Assembly: GCF_014131735.1 (NCBI RefSeq)
Contig: NZ_CP039121.1
Span: 1,364,001 to 1,428,000 of the forward strand
Origin: Lactiplantibacillus plantarum
GTDB taxonomy: Bacteria > Bacillota > Bacilli > Lactobacillales > Lactobacillaceae
DNA: 64,000 nucleotides
Direction of reading: 5' to 3'
Below are positions 53,886 through 63,632 of the stretch, in pieces. The position numbers were made by a program, and so were the translations under genes. How positions within the stretch are numbered: position 1 is the stretch's first letter; every line of letters begins with the position of its first letter. A model generated the notes under the pieces. It worked only from the letters and a program-made list of their open reading frames with translations, did not search any database and was not told where the DNA came from.

Positions 53886-54773
53886 ATGGATATTGAAAAG
53901 TTTATTGCCCGGCGAAAAGCTTTAAAAATTTCACAAGTCAAATTATCAAACGGAATTTGTACGCAGGCGACTTTAAGTAAGTTTGAACGGCGTGGGCGAG
54001 TACCAGCATTAGCAATTTTAAATCAGCTCTGCGCTCGTCTGGGATTGACAGTTGATGATCTAAGTGAAAACCAGGCTAATTCAGTGACCCAAATTCGACA
54101 GCAACTTGATGAGATTGAGCGACGACTGATGATGGAAGATTATCAATCAGTCCTGCAATCATTGGTAGACCTGAAAGTTGAGCAAATTGATGCGGTACCT
54201 TCACGGATGCAATATTACTATTTATGTGGCATGCTAAGTTCGTTGATTAATGGAACAGCCAGTGATATTTGTTTTTCCTTCTCGCAAATCGTTGATGATT
54301 TGGATAGGGCTCACCAAACAATTTTCACACCGCTAGCTTATGTCGGTCTGGGTGTCATGTATGGCCGGTTAGCTGAGCCTGAGAAAGCTCAATTTTATTT
54401 CAGGAGAGTACGATACTATGTCGAGCACGCTGGCTCATCAGGATATGCAAATGATTACTTACGGCTGTTAACCCTAATCTTTTATACGGCAGAGTATTAC
54501 GCAATTAGTGGTGATTTCGTCACAAGTAATCGTCTAATAGATGATGGGGTAGCGCTTTGCTCAGATGAACATGTCACGTATTACTTACCAAGATTGAAAT
54601 ACTTAGCGACCGAGAATGCTGTTAAGCAACAACTTTCGGATAAATTGATTAAGCGGTTAATGAGTGAAACAGAAGCTTTTGCACGGATTAATCATAATCA
54701 AGTTGTTGAGGTTAAGGTAGCTGCATTGCGACAACGATATTTGCAGGGTATTTCTGCTTCAGAAAACAATTAA
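53886..54773 (+). CDS. HTH regulator with TPR-like C-terminal region (Rgg/RRNPP-like)
   Basis: 295 residues. An XRE-type HTH occupies about 5-60 (IARRKALKISQVKLSNGICT, QATLSKFERRGRVPAL). It is followed by roughly 220 residues of predicted helical repeats (YYYLCGMLSSLINGT, LGVMYGRLAEPEKAQFYF). This is the plan of Rgg/PlcR-type RRNPP regulators, whose repeat domain binds short peptides. No partner peptide gene is obvious nearby; a 16-codon frame at 55167 is noted separately. The start lies 23 bases after the DUF59 gene, so read-through is likely. Confidence 0.8.
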   Translation: MDIEKFIARRKALKISQVKLSNGICTQATLSKFERRGRVPALAILNQLCARLGLTVDDLSENQANSVTQIRQQLDEIERRLMMEDYQSVLQSLVDLKVEQIDAVPSRMQYYYLCGMLSSLINGTASDICFSFSQIVDDLDRAHQTIFTPLAYVGLGVMYGRLAEPEKAQFYFRRVRYYVEHAGSSGYANDYLRLLTLIFYTAEYYAISGDFVTSNRLIDDGVALCSDEHVTYYLPRLKYLATENAVKQQLSDKLIKRLMSETEAFARINHNQVVEVKVAALRQRYLQGISASENN

Positions 54774-54848
54774 CAAGACAATGGCTAGATTTAGTGTTTT
54801 ATTGTAGTTTCCAACATGCTAAAACTAATCAATGCTTTGTACATTAAA

Positions 54849-54900
54849 TAATAAGAAGTCCCACACTAGCAAGTCAATACTAGTGTGGGACTTCTTATTT
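54849..54900. terminator. Strong terminator after the RRNPP-like gene
   Basis: A perfect 20-bp stem (54850-54869 with 54880-54899; core AAGTCCCACACTAG), flanked by A and T runs. Confidence 0.9.
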
Positions 54901-55312
54901 AGAAAGTTATGTATGACGCCGCCCGCCCCTAAAAAATCTTCCCCGGATGTCCCGCAAAAAGTCCTACCGATTGAAGTTCTATTATAAACGCTTATGGTGT
55001 CCCATTCCGGAAAATCCTAATGTAGCGGTAATCCATTAAAGACAATGATTGAATGGAATTCACTTAGACATAAGAAATTCTTATTAAATTCACAGGCACA
55101 AACTATTTTACCTTCTTTGACTAATTTGATAGACTTAAGTTAAGAAAGTTGAGGTGACTGATTGAGATGGCTAGTCATAGGCAAATGATTGACAAACTAG
55201 TGTGGTGTTGTTACTAGCGCAGTCCGCGTTAGTAACGATGCACAAACTCAATTTTTAATCTTAACTCGGAAAAAGTAACGAGTAGTCAATTTTTAGGTGA
55301 AAGAGGGATTTT
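54901..55312. other. Gap upstream of the BI-1 gene
   Basis: About 410 bases with no supported gene. A 16-codon frame from ATG 55167 (MASHRQMIDKLVWCCY) has GAGGTG about ten bases upstream but no other support. Confidence 0.4.
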
Positions 55313-56029
55313 ATGAACAATTTTCAAAATGACCCACAACCACGGACCATCAACACACAAGTTGGCCTCCGTAGTTTCCTAACTAAAATGTATGGGTTTA
55401 TGACAATCGCCGTGTTAGTTTCGGCCTTTACCGTTTACTTAGCGATGACCACGTTCCAAGCACAAATTAATGCCGCCTTTTCACAACACCCATTCATCTT
55501 CTTGATGATCTTCATTGTCAGCATGTTTGTGATGATTGGTGGGATTCAAGTCAACGCGACACGCAATCCAGCGATGAGCTTCACCTTACTGATGCTCTTT
55601 GCCATCATCTTTGGGGTTGAAATGTCAGTGACCTTGTCCTTATACACGGGTGCCGTTATCACCGGTGCGTTCGTTGCAGCTGGAGCTGTATTTGCGACCA
55701 TGGCGGTGATTGGGACGACGACTAAGCGTGATATTTCACGTATTGGGACGCACTTGATTGCAGCTTTAATCGGGTTGTTTGTCGCTTCACTGGTCAATAT
55801 GTTCTTACAAAGTGCCATGATTAGTTACATCTTTTCATACATTGGTGTATTGATCTTCGCCGGCTTATCCATGTGGGACGCTAACCGGATGCGCAACATG
55901 TATTTACAATATGGTGACCAGGTTTCATCGACTGGTTTGGCCGTTACTGGGGCCTTACAATTATACTTGGACTTCGTTAACTTGTTCCTCTACTTCGTCC
56001 AAATCTTCGGTGGCTCAAGCCGCGACTAA
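55313..56029 (+). CDS. Bax inhibitor-1 (UPF0005/YccA) family membrane protein
   Basis: 238 residues with seven hydrophobic helices, beginning after a short polar N terminus (TQVGLRSFLTKMYGFM). The family motif GALQLYLDFVNLFLYFVQIF closes the last helix, with Asp in the conserved place. YetJ-type members act as pH-sensitive calcium leak channels (family knowledge). AAAGAGG precedes the start. Single gene followed by a terminator. Confidence 0.92.
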   Translation: MNNFQNDPQPRTINTQVGLRSFLTKMYGFMTIAVLVSAFTVYLAMTTFQAQINAAFSQHPFIFLMIFIVSMFVMIGGIQVNATRNPAMSFTLLMLFAIIFGVEMSVTLSLYTGAVITGAFVAAGAVFATMAVIGTTTKRDISRIGTHLIAALIGLFVASLVNMFLQSAMISYIFSYIGVLIFAGLSMWDANRMRNMYLQYGDQVSSTGLAVTGALQLYLDFVNLFLYFVQIFGGSSRD

Positions 56030-56046
56030 TCATTAAGATAATTATT

Positions 56047-56082
56047 AAGGATTATGACCAAGATGTCATAATCCTTTTAATT
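56047..56082 (+). terminator. Terminator of the BI-1 gene
   Basis: AAGGATTATGAC (56047-56058) pairs with GTCATAATCCTT (56065-56076), followed by TTTAATTT. Confidence 0.9.
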
Positions 56083-56203
56083 TACCGAAAATGAGTTATT
56101 TCACGGGTTTTCGGTGGACCGAACTCCCGTTTTACTTAATTGTTTGGTACAATTATAAGGGTAAATAATTAGTCGTTCAGCCTGTACTGACAGGCGCTGC
56201 GAA

Positions 56204-56244
56204 TCAGACCGTCAATCGAGTGGTATTAATGGTCTGAGTGACGG
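56204..56244 (+). promoter_or_regulatory. Leader of polA with two mutually exclusive helices
   Basis: TCAGACC (56204-56210) can pair with GGTCTGA (56231-56237). CCGTCA (56209-56214) can pair with TGACGG (56239-56244). The two share CC, so both cannot form together as simple helices. ATTTT follows. Possible switch or pseudoknot; unproven. Confidence 0.35.
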
Positions 56245-56291
56245 ATTTTCATAAAAATGATGATTTAAATTAAGAGATGGGGAGCAAACTA

Positions 56292-58940
56292 ATGGCAAAA
56301 AAATTATTACTGATTGATGGTAACAGTGTGGCATTTCGGGCGTTCTTTGCGTTGCATAGTCAACTGGAACGGTTCGTAAATCCAGACGGCCTGCATACCA
56401 ACGCCATTTATGGCTTCAACACAATGCTTGACCACATGATCAAGGCAGTCGAACCCACGGATATGTTAGTGGCTTTTGATGCGGGTAAGACCACGTTTCG
56501 AACAGCCATGTACGATAATTACAAGGGTGGCCGGGCTAAGACGCCCAGTGAGTTTTCTGAACAAATGCCGTATATCAAACAGCTATTAGACGCATATGGT
56601 ATCAAACATTATGAATTAAAAGACTACGAAGCCGATGACATTATTGGTACACTGGCCGGTCAAGCGGATCAAACCGGCTACACCACGACGGTCGTCACTG
56701 GTGACCGTGATTTGACGCAGTTGACGACCGAGCATACCACGGTGGCCGTGACCGTTAAAGGTGTTTCTGAAGTGGAACGCTATACGCCGGCGCACGTTGA
56801 AGAAAAGCTGGGCATCACACCGGCACAAATTATTGATATGAAGGGGTTGACAGGTGATACCTCGGATAACTATCCGGGTGTCACCAAGGTTGGTGAGAAG
56901 ACCGCCCTTAAATTACTCAAACAGTATGGTACGATGGAAGGCATTTATGAAAACATCGATGCCATGAAGCAGAGCAAGATGAAGGAACATCTGATTGAGG
57001 ATCGCGAACAAGCGGCGCAAGCTAAGGTGCTAGCAACAATCAAGCGGGATGCGCCGATTGATGTTCAATTGGCTGATTTATCCTATGATGGCCCGGATCT
57101 TGACCAGCTGGCCGCGTTTTATCAGAAGATGGACTTTCAATCATTTTTGAAGAAATTACACCTACAGTCGGACGAACCAGCAACGCCCATTGATTATACC
57201 GTCTTGACGAAAGCTAACCTGACGGAATTGCAACAATTTACCGACCACGTGGACTTTTACTTGGAGATGCCAACGCCAAACTACCACACGTCGGCCTTTG
57301 CTGGCTTTGCCATCGGAGCGGATGATCACTGGTACATCAGTCGGGATGTGGAATTATTAATGCAACCGACTGTGGCTGACCTCTTGAGTAGCACAACGAT
57401 TACCAAGGACGTTTTTGATATGAAACGCACGACGGTCGGGCTTAATCGTTTGGGTATTCAGCTAGGTAAAGTCGACTTTGATCTCTTACTCGTTTCATAC
57501 TTATTAGATACAAATGATAACAGTAACGACTTGGGAAGTTTAGCTGAGCAACACGGGTACACTGACTTGCCGAGTGACGAGACCGTTTATGGTAAGGGCG
57601 TTAAGCGTGCCATTCCTGAAGATGATGACGTCTTCTTTAGTCATCTCGCCCGGAAATTGGCCGCAATCGCTAGTTTGAAGCCACAGTTATTAAAGGAATT
57701 GGCAGCCAATGAGCAGGATCAACTTTACGATGATATCGAAAAACCGATGGCTAATGTCTTAGCTCAGATGGAAATCGCCGGCATTACGGTCGACAGCAGT
57801 CGACTTAAAGCCATGGGCAGTCAGTTTACAGAACGGTTGAGTGAAATTGAACAGACGATTTATCAAGAAGCCGGTGAAGAGTTCAATATTAATTCACCTA
57901 AGCAACTAGGTCACATCTTGTTTGAAGAAATGAAATTACCCGTAATCAAGAAGACCAAGACAGGGTATTCTACCGCCGTAGACGTTCTAGAAAAGTTAGC
58001 ACCGGAAGCACCAATCGTCGCTAATATTTTACAATATCGGCAGATCTCGAAGATTCAATCGACCTACGTTATCGGTTTGTTAGATGCCATTCATTCTGCT
58101 GATCAAAAAGTGCATACGCGCTACTTGCAAACGTTGACCCAAACTGGCCGGTTATCGTCCGTTGATCCAAACTTACAAAACATTCCGGTGCGCTTGGAAG
58201 AAGGACGTAAGATTCGACAAGCCTTTGTTCCTAGTCATGAAGGTTGGCAGATTTTCTCGTCTGATTATTCGCAAATCGAATTACGGGTTCTCGCGCATAT
58301 TACTGATGATGAAAATATGCAGGCCGCTTTTAAAGCGGGTGATGATATTCATGCCGCAACGGCCATGCGAATCTTTCATTTGAACTCAGCTGAAGAGGTG
58401 ACGCCAAATATTCGACGGCAAGCCAAGGCGGTTAACTTTGGAATCGTCTATGGAATTAGTGATTACGGCTTGTCACAAAATATCGGCATTACGCGTAAAC
58501 AGGCTCGCAGCTTTATTGACGCTTACTTCAAAGAATATCCGGGTGTCAAAAAGTATATGGATGAAATTGTCCAAACGGCGAAAAAACAAGGTTATGTGGA
58601 AACCATTTCACATCGACGCCGGTACTTGCCAGATATTAATTCCAAGAGCTTCAACCAACGCTCATTCGCTGAACGGACAGCCATGAATACCCCCATCCAA
58701 GGGAGTGCGGCTGATATTATCAAGATTGCGATGATTAAGATGCAAGATAAGTTACAGGCTGCGGGTTTGAAAGCAACCATGCTGTTACAAGTTCATGATG
58801 AATTGATTTTTGAAGCGCCAAAAGAAGAAATTCCAGTTTTAGAAAAATTAGTGCCAAGCGTGATGGATTCCGCCGTACAGTTAGCCGTACCGTTAAAGGT
58901 TGAGAGCCACTACGGTGATACTTGGTACGATGCAAAATAG
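56292..58940 (+). CDS. polA: DNA polymerase I
   Basis: 882 residues from ATG 56292, after GGGGAG. The 5'-nuclease domain (to about 290) has LLLIDGNSVAFRAFFAL, YEADDIIGTLA, TGDRDLTQL and GDTSDNYPGV. The middle 3'-5' exonuclease-like domain lacks the DxE metal site (the strand reads VDFYLEMPTPN), as in other Bacilli, so no proofreading is expected. The polymerase domain (from about 500) has RLSSVDPNLQNIPVR, FSSDYSQIELRVLAH, RRQAKAVNFGIVYGIS and LLQVHDELIFEAP. It acts in repair and Okazaki fragment processing. The following mutM starts 11 bases after its stop. Confidence 0.97.
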   Translation: MAKKLLLIDGNSVAFRAFFALHSQLERFVNPDGLHTNAIYGFNTMLDHMIKAVEPTDMLVAFDAGKTTFRTAMYDNYKGGRAKTPSEFSEQMPYIKQLLDAYGIKHYELKDYEADDIIGTLAGQADQTGYTTTVVTGDRDLTQLTTEHTTVAVTVKGVSEVERYTPAHVEEKLGITPAQIIDMKGLTGDTSDNYPGVTKVGEKTALKLLKQYGTMEGIYENIDAMKQSKMKEHLIEDREQAAQAKVLATIKRDAPIDVQLADLSYDGPDLDQLAAFYQKMDFQSFLKKLHLQSDEPATPIDYTVLTKANLTELQQFTDHVDFYLEMPTPNYHTSAFAGFAIGADDHWYISRDVELLMQPTVADLLSSTTITKDVFDMKRTTVGLNRLGIQLGKVDFDLLLVSYLLDTNDNSNDLGSLAEQHGYTDLPSDETVYGKGVKRAIPEDDDVFFSHLARKLAAIASLKPQLLKELAANEQDQLYDDIEKPMANVLAQMEIAGITVDSSRLKAMGSQFTERLSEIEQTIYQEAGEEFNINSPKQLGHILFEEMKLPVIKKTKTGYSTAVDVLEKLAPEAPIVANILQYRQISKIQSTYVIGLLDAIHSADQKVHTRYLQTLTQTGRLSSVDPNLQNIPVRLEEGRKIRQAFVPSHEGWQIFSSDYSQIELRVLAHITDDENMQAAFKAGDDIHAATAMRIFHLNSAEEVTPNIRRQAKAVNFGIVYGISDYGLSQNIGITRKQARSFIDAYFKEYPGVKKYMDEIVQTAKKQGYVETISHRRRYLPDINSKSFNQRSFAERTAMNTPIQGSAADIIKIAMIKMQDKLQAAGLKATMLLQVHDELIFEAPKEEIPVLEKLVPSVMDSAVQLAVPLKVESHYGDTWYDAK

Positions 58941-58951
58941 GGGGAACCACC

Positions 58952-59776
58952 ATGCCTGAATTACCTGAAGTTGAAACTGTTCGTCGCGGCTTAAATCGTC
59001 TGGTTAGCGGGGCAACGATTGCTAGTATCGAGGTTTTTTGGCCGAAAATTATTAATAATGATGTCGATAGTTTCAAACAGCGTTTAGCCAACCAAACGAT
59101 CCAGACCATTGATCGGCGGGGGAAGTATTTGTTGTTTCGCTTTAGCAATGGTCTGACGATGGTGTCGCATTTGCGGATGGAAGGCAAGTATAATGTTGTA
59201 CCGCGTGGTGAAGATCAAGGTAAACACACGCACGTGATCTTCCATCTGACCGATGATCGTGATTTGCTGTACAACGATACGCGTAAGTTCGGGCGAATGA
59301 CGCTCGTGCCGACCGGTGAAGAAAACACGGTGGCGGGATTGCGGACAATTGGCCCGGAACCCGTTGCTGAACAGTTAACACTGGCTTATATGACGGCCAC
59401 TTTTGGCAAGTCGAAAAAGATGATCAAGCCACTATTGTTGGATCAAAGTAAGATTGCGGGCATTGGGAATATTTACGCGGACGAAACGCTATGGATGAGT
59501 AAGATTCATCCAATGCGGCCTGCTAATTCACTAACTACTGATGAGATTGCAACATTGCGCCAAAACATTATTGATGAAATGGCGATGGCAATTAAAGGTC
59601 ACGGCACCACTGTTCATTCATTTTCAACGGCATTTGGTGAAGCCGGTCAGTTTCAAAATCACTTACACGTCTATGGTCGTGAAGGGGAACCTTGCGAACG
59701 GTGTGGCACAATTATTGAGAAAATCAAAGTGGCACAGCGAGGGACCCATTTTTGCCCGTTAGAACAACGGTTGTAG
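58952..59776 (+). CDS. mutM: Formamidopyrimidine-DNA glycosylase (Fpg)
   Basis: 274 residues from ATG 58952, after GGGGG; processing leaves the catalytic Pro at position 2 of MPELPEVETVRRGL, then Glu3. Other elements are DRRGKYLLF (catalytic Lys), the QSKIAGIGNIYADE helix and a C-terminal zinc finger. The finger reads CERCGTIIEKIKVAQRGTHF then CPLEQRL. The fourth Cys, normally in CPxCQ, is Glu here, so the zinc site is unusual. The enzyme removes 8-oxoguanine. Co-transcribed with polA and coaE. Confidence 0.95.
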   Translation: MPELPEVETVRRGLNRLVSGATIASIEVFWPKIINNDVDSFKQRLANQTIQTIDRRGKYLLFRFSNGLTMVSHLRMEGKYNVVPRGEDQGKHTHVIFHLTDDRDLLYNDTRKFGRMTLVPTGEENTVAGLRTIGPEPVAEQLTLAYMTATFGKSKKMIKPLLLDQSKIAGIGNIYADETLWMSKIHPMRPANSLTTDEIATLRQNIIDEMAMAIKGHGTTVHSFSTAFGEAGQFQNHLHVYGREGEPCERCGTIIEKIKVAQRGTHFCPLEQRL

Positions 59777-59785
59777 GTGATCAAG

Positions 59786-60379
59786 ATGACAAAGTTGATT
59801 GGATTGACTGGTGGCATTGCCACTGGTAAGTCGACTGTTTCTAAGCTGCTGGCAACTAAGTTACCAATCGTTGATGCGGATAAAATCGCGTGGCAGGTTG
59901 AAGGGCCAGGCCAACCGACGACCCAAAAGATTGTGGCGCACTTTGGTCAGCAAGCAGTGCTGGCAGACGGGCGACTGAATCGGCCATGGCTTGGCCAGTT
60001 GGTTTTTAACGATGCTCAAGCTTTACAAGACTTAACCGCAATTACACGGTTACCGATTCAGTACGCGATGTTCGAAGCGATTGTCGCGGCAAACCAGCAA
60101 CAGCCCGACGCAATTATTTTAGATGTGCCGTTGTTATTTGAAAGTGGCTGGCAACATGTTTGTGATCAAGTGTTGGTTGTGACGGCATCACCCGCCGTAG
60201 TATTGCAGCGGTTGATGGCGCGTAACCACTTATCGCAACAGGCGGCTCAGGCACGAATTGACAGCCAAATGCCACTTGCACAGAAGGTCGCAAGGGCTGA
60301 CGTTGTCATTGATAACGGGGCCAACATTGATAAAACTAAAGCAGCCGTGTTAAAATGGCTGAAAACTATTACTAAATAA
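59786..60379 (+). CDS. coaE: Dephospho-CoA kinase
   Basis: 197 residues from ATG 59786, after AGGTGATC. Walker A LTGGIATGKSTVSKL, DADKIAWQV, LDVPLLFESGW and the LID RLMARNHLSQQAAQARIDSQ are present. It performs the last step of coenzyme A synthesis. It begins nine bases after the mutM stop. Confidence 0.96.
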   Translation: MTKLIGLTGGIATGKSTVSKLLATKLPIVDADKIAWQVEGPGQPTTQKIVAHFGQQAVLADGRLNRPWLGQLVFNDAQALQDLTAITRLPIQYAMFEAIVAANQQQPDAIILDVPLLFESGWQHVCDQVLVVTASPAVVLQRLMARNHLSQQAAQARIDSQMPLAQKVARADVVIDNGANIDKTKAAVLKWLKTITK

Positions 60380-60420
60380 AGAAAAACTGATTGTTAGTTG
60401 TTACAAGGGGTGAGAAGTCT

Positions 60421-60936
60421 ATGCAATGTCCACATTGTCATCATAATGGCTCCCGCGTGGTTGACAGTCGACCAACTGATGATGGTCGCGTGATTCGACG
60501 GCGCCGGGAATGCGAAAACTGTGGGTTCCGGTTCACAACATTTGAACGGGTCGAAGCCACGCCATTATTAGTCATTAAGAAAAATGGTGCCCGCGAAGAA
60601 TTCAATCGTGAAAAAGTCTTGCGCGGAATTATTCGCTCGGCCGAGAAACGACCCGTTAGCATGGAAACCATGACGGGCGTCGTTGATGATGTTGAAAATA
60701 AGGTCCGGTCACTGGGCGAAAATGAAATTTCAAGCCAAGTTATCGGCGAGTATGTCATGGAGCAATTGGCAGATATTGACGAAATTTCGTACATTCGTTT
60801 TGCCAGTGTTTACCGGCAATTCAAGGATATGCACGTCTTCTTGAATGAACTCCAAGATATGATGGAGCGTGATAAGGTCAAACTGGCAAAACCGTCAGCG
60901 AAGACGACCCACGCACCTAAACGAAAAAAAGATTAG
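60421..60936 (+). CDS. nrdR: Transcriptional repressor NrdR
   Basis: 171 residues from ATG 60421, after AAGGGG. The N-terminal zinc ribbon [17 protein letters not shown]...[16 protein letters not shown] is followed by an ATP-cone domain ([46 protein letters not shown]). There is a Lys-rich tail longer than average. It represses ribonucleotide reductase genes according to dATP/ATP level. None of those targets lies in this window. Confidence 0.97.
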   Translation: MQCPHCHHNGSRVVDSRPTDDGRVIRRRRECENCGFRFTTFERVEATPLLVIKKNGAREEFNREKVLRGIIRSAEKRPVSMETMTGVVDDVENKVRSLGENEISSQVIGEYVMEQLADIDEISYIRFASVYRQFKDMHVFLNELQDMMERDKVKLAKPSAKTTHAPKRKKD

Positions 60937-60957
60937 TTAAAAAGAATGGTGAACAAC

Positions 60958-62361
60958 ATGCCAAATGATGAACCCTTAACACCCAAAACTGGGTTAGTGG
61001 TCCCGCAAGCACCAGCGCTCAGTGCGGCGCAACAAGCTGTATTGGCGGAATTATACTTGCCACTGATGGGGCCATTGGCATATAGCTTGTACGCGGCGTT
61101 ACGTAGCTTACAGAGTAGCGAGAATGAGCTGAGCAATCGACGCAGTCACGCGGAACTGCTGGGCATCCTAAATGTGGACTTGCCGACGGTGTTAGCGGCT
61201 CGGCGTAAACTTGAAGCAACTGGCTTGTTGCGCAGCTATTATCAACAAGATGAATTGGGTGCCATGTACATTTATCAATTACAAGCACCATTACTGGCGT
61301 TACAATTCTTTGCGGATGATCTATTGAGTGTCCTATTGTTAGATACGGTCGGTGAGTTACGTTATCAACAACTTGCTGGCGATTTTGCAGCACAGCCGAT
61401 TGACTTGACGGCTGCCAAAGACGTGACGGCAAATATCTTAGATGTGTTTCACGTTGATAGTCAAAAAGTTACGACGCCACCTCTTTCAGTGCAAAAGGTG
61501 CGCGCCCAATTGGCGGCCAATGAACCGGCCGAGGATCACTCGCCCGTGCTCAGTGACGATGACTTTGACTGGCAACTGTTGGGGCAAATTTTGAAGCAGA
61601 ACTATGTTGATCTCAAACAGGTTGCGAGTTCACGGCAACTGATCATTACGGAAAGTCGGGTCTACGGCATCAGTGAGATTGAGATGGCTAAGTTAATCAG
61701 TGAAGTGGCTAGTTTAACAACGGGTCAGTTTGATGAAAATCAATTGAAATTATTGATTGCGCGGCGCTATGAACGGCCCGCAGTTTCGAGTCAGCAGGTC
61801 GCTACGGAAGCAACGGTTGCAACGACGACCACTAAGGATAACAAGGCTTCAGCACAGCTCTCAACGGCTGAGCAGCAACTCGTGACGTATGCTAAGCAGA
61901 CAGCGCCGTATGACTTTTTATCAGCTTTGAAGCAGGAGAAACATGGTTTTGTGACGAGCGGTGAGAACCGACTAGTTCATGATTTAATTGGTCGGGGGGT
62001 ATTACCCAATGCCGTCATCAACATGGTGATCTACTACTTATTGCAAAATCGGGAGTTAGCTGCCCTTAATCGTAATTTGCTAGAAACAGTCGCCAATGAT
62101 TGGCAACAACACGGCATTACGACGCCGGAAGCGGCTTTGATGTATTTGAAGCAACGTAAACAGCCGAAATCAACACCAACACGGCGCAAGAACAATCGAC
62201 CGACGCGTAAGGAGATTATGCCAAAGTGGGCCCAACAACAGCAACAGACTGAGAGTGGTAAGCAACCAGCTCAGACCGGTAAACAAATTACTGCTGCCCA
62301 ACGCAAACAGCTTGCTGATCGACTAGCAAAGCTTGAGACAAATTCGGAAAAGGAGGACTAA
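60958..62361 (+). CDS. dnaB: Replication initiation and membrane attachment protein DnaB
   Basis: About 467 residues from ATG 60958 (GGTG six bases upstream); ATG 60946 is in frame and possible. The N-terminal part has LAELYLPLMGPLAYSLYAAL and LLGILNVDLPTVLAARRKLE (winged-helix DnaD-like). The DnaB_2/DDBH2 module is near 320-400 (DFLSALKQEKHGFVTSGENR, VINMVIYYLLQNRELAALN). The C terminus is Lys/Gln-rich. In Bacilli it helps load the replicative helicase together with DnaI, encoded by the next gene. Confidence 0.9.
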   Translation: MPNDEPLTPKTGLVVPQAPALSAAQQAVLAELYLPLMGPLAYSLYAALRSLQSSENELSNRRSHAELLGILNVDLPTVLAARRKLEATGLLRSYYQQDELGAMYIYQLQAPLLALQFFADDLLSVLLLDTVGELRYQQLAGDFAAQPIDLTAAKDVTANILDVFHVDSQKVTTPPLSVQKVRAQLAANEPAEDHSPVLSDDDFDWQLLGQILKQNYVDLKQVASSRQLIITESRVYGISEIEMAKLISEVASLTTGQFDENQLKLLIARRYERPAVSSQQVATEATVATTTTKDNKASAQLSTAEQQLVTYAKQTAPYDFLSALKQEKHGFVTSGENRLVHDLIGRGVLPNAVINMVIYYLLQNRELAALNRNLLETVANDWQQHGITTPEAALMYLKQRKQPKSTPTRRKNNRPTRKEIMPKWAQQQQQTESGKQPAQTGKQITAAQRKQLADRLAKLETNSEKED

Positions 62362-62364
62362 AAC

Positions 62365-63300
62365 ATGGAGAATATCTCAGAAACACTCCGGACGTTAATG
62401 AATCGGAAAAACTTGAATCATCGGTATGAGGCGTTAATGACAGCTGTGTACCAAGATCCAGATGTTCGCCAGTTTTTAGCTGCTCATCAAAACGAATTAT
62501 CTTCGGATGCGCTAGAACGTTCAGCGGCTAAATTATATGAATTTTGTGAAGAGAAACGTAAAATTGCGCGGCACGAGCCAACTCAAGCACCTGGGTATCA
62601 GCCGACATTAGTGATGAGTAATCACTTGATTGACATTGCTTATCAGCCAACACCACAAATGCAAGAACAGCAAGCTGCTCACGCATTGCAACAGCGGGTT
62701 CGATCAATCAGCATGCCGAAAAATATTCAGACGGCGGACTTAAAGATGTATGATCAAGATGGTGACCGGGCGACAGCATTAATGGCAGCACTTGATTTTA
62801 TTGATGCCTATACACAAGCGCCCAAGCGTTTTCACCGGGGCTTATATCTCTACGGCTCATTTGGTGTCGGTAAAACTTATTTACTCGGTGGGATGGCGAA
62901 CGCGTTGGCAGCTAAGGGTTTCAATACGACCTTGATTCATTTTCCGAGTTTTGCGGTCGAGATGAAGCGCTCGATTAGTAACAATACGTCGGCGGATAAG
63001 GTCGATGCGATTAAACGGGCACCGATTCTCATGATTGATGATATCGGTGCGGATGCTTCGTCGACTTGGATTCGGGACGATGTGCTCGGGGTTATTCTGG
63101 AGTATCGAATGCAGGAGGAACTGCCAACTTGTTTCTCGTCTAATTTTTCGATGCAAGAATTGCAAGATGGTTATTTGACGCTCTCACAAAAGGGTGATGA
63201 AGAACCAGTCAAAGCGCAGCGAATCATGCAACGGGTACGTTACCTTGCGAGTGAGATTGAGATGGTCGGTCGTAATCGACGACTCAATCCCGATGCTTAA
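62365..63300 (+). CDS. dnaI: Primosomal helicase loader DnaI
   Basis: 311 residues; AAGGAGG precedes ATG 62365. An N-terminal helicase-binding part (to about 130) is followed by an AAA+ ATPase: Walker A LYGSFGVGKTYLLGG, Walker B APILMIDDIGADASS and sensor/Arg regions (TCFSSNFSMQELQ; AQRIMQRVRYLA). It loads the DnaB-type helicase (DnaC in Bacillus) onto DNA. It starts three bases after dnaB. The thrS unit follows with its own promoter. Confidence 0.95.
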   Translation: MENISETLRTLMNRKNLNHRYEALMTAVYQDPDVRQFLAAHQNELSSDALERSAAKLYEFCEEKRKIARHEPTQAPGYQPTLVMSNHLIDIAYQPTPQMQEQQAAHALQQRVRSISMPKNIQTADLKMYDQDGDRATALMAALDFIDAYTQAPKRFHRGLYLYGSFGVGKTYLLGGMANALAAKGFNTTLIHFPSFAVEMKRSISNNTSADKVDAIKRAPILMIDDIGADASSTWIRDDVLGVILEYRMQEELPTCFSSNFSMQELQDGYLTLSQKGDEEPVKAQRIMQRVRYLASEIEMVGRNRRLNPDA

Positions 63301-63309
63301 AATCAAGAG

Positions 63310-63337
63310 TTGACTTTTAGTTTAAAAGTGGTTTAAT
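63310..63337 (+). promoter_or_regulatory. Promoter of thrS
   Basis: TTGACT (63310-63315), a 16-base spacer and TTTAAT (63332-63337), just past the dnaI stop and just before the T-box leader. Confidence 0.6.
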
Positions 63338-63344
63338 GAAAACA

Positions 63345-63575
63345 GATGCAAAAGACACGCTTTGTTTACCATGGATTGCAGAGACCAAGACCTTGTTCTG
63401 GAAGTCTTGGACCGGGTTTACGAAGATACCACTTTTGTGAACATGCTCAATTGAGCCGGAACGCTTCCGTTATTAGCGCTAATGAGTCAGTGTCTTTGAT
63501 GACACTGAAAAATCGGGTGGAACCACGTCAATGACGTCCCTAATGCTAGTTCAGTCTGGCATTAGGGACTTTTTT
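63345..63575 (+). promoter_or_regulatory. Threonine T-box leader with terminator
   Basis: Contains the T-box core AATCGGGTGGAACCACG (63511-63527), which forms the antiterminator with uncharged tRNA. The terminator GTCCCTAATGC (63536) pairs with GCATTAGGGAC (63559-63569) plus six Ts. In Stem I the expected specifier position reads GATACCAC, giving ACC for threonine (63428-63430), in agreement with the downstream gene. Confidence 0.93.
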
Positions 63576-63632
63576 GTCGTCCCGGCGCGGTGTTTTGGTG
63601 AGTGGGTAAATTTTAAGGAGAGTGTCAAGTAT

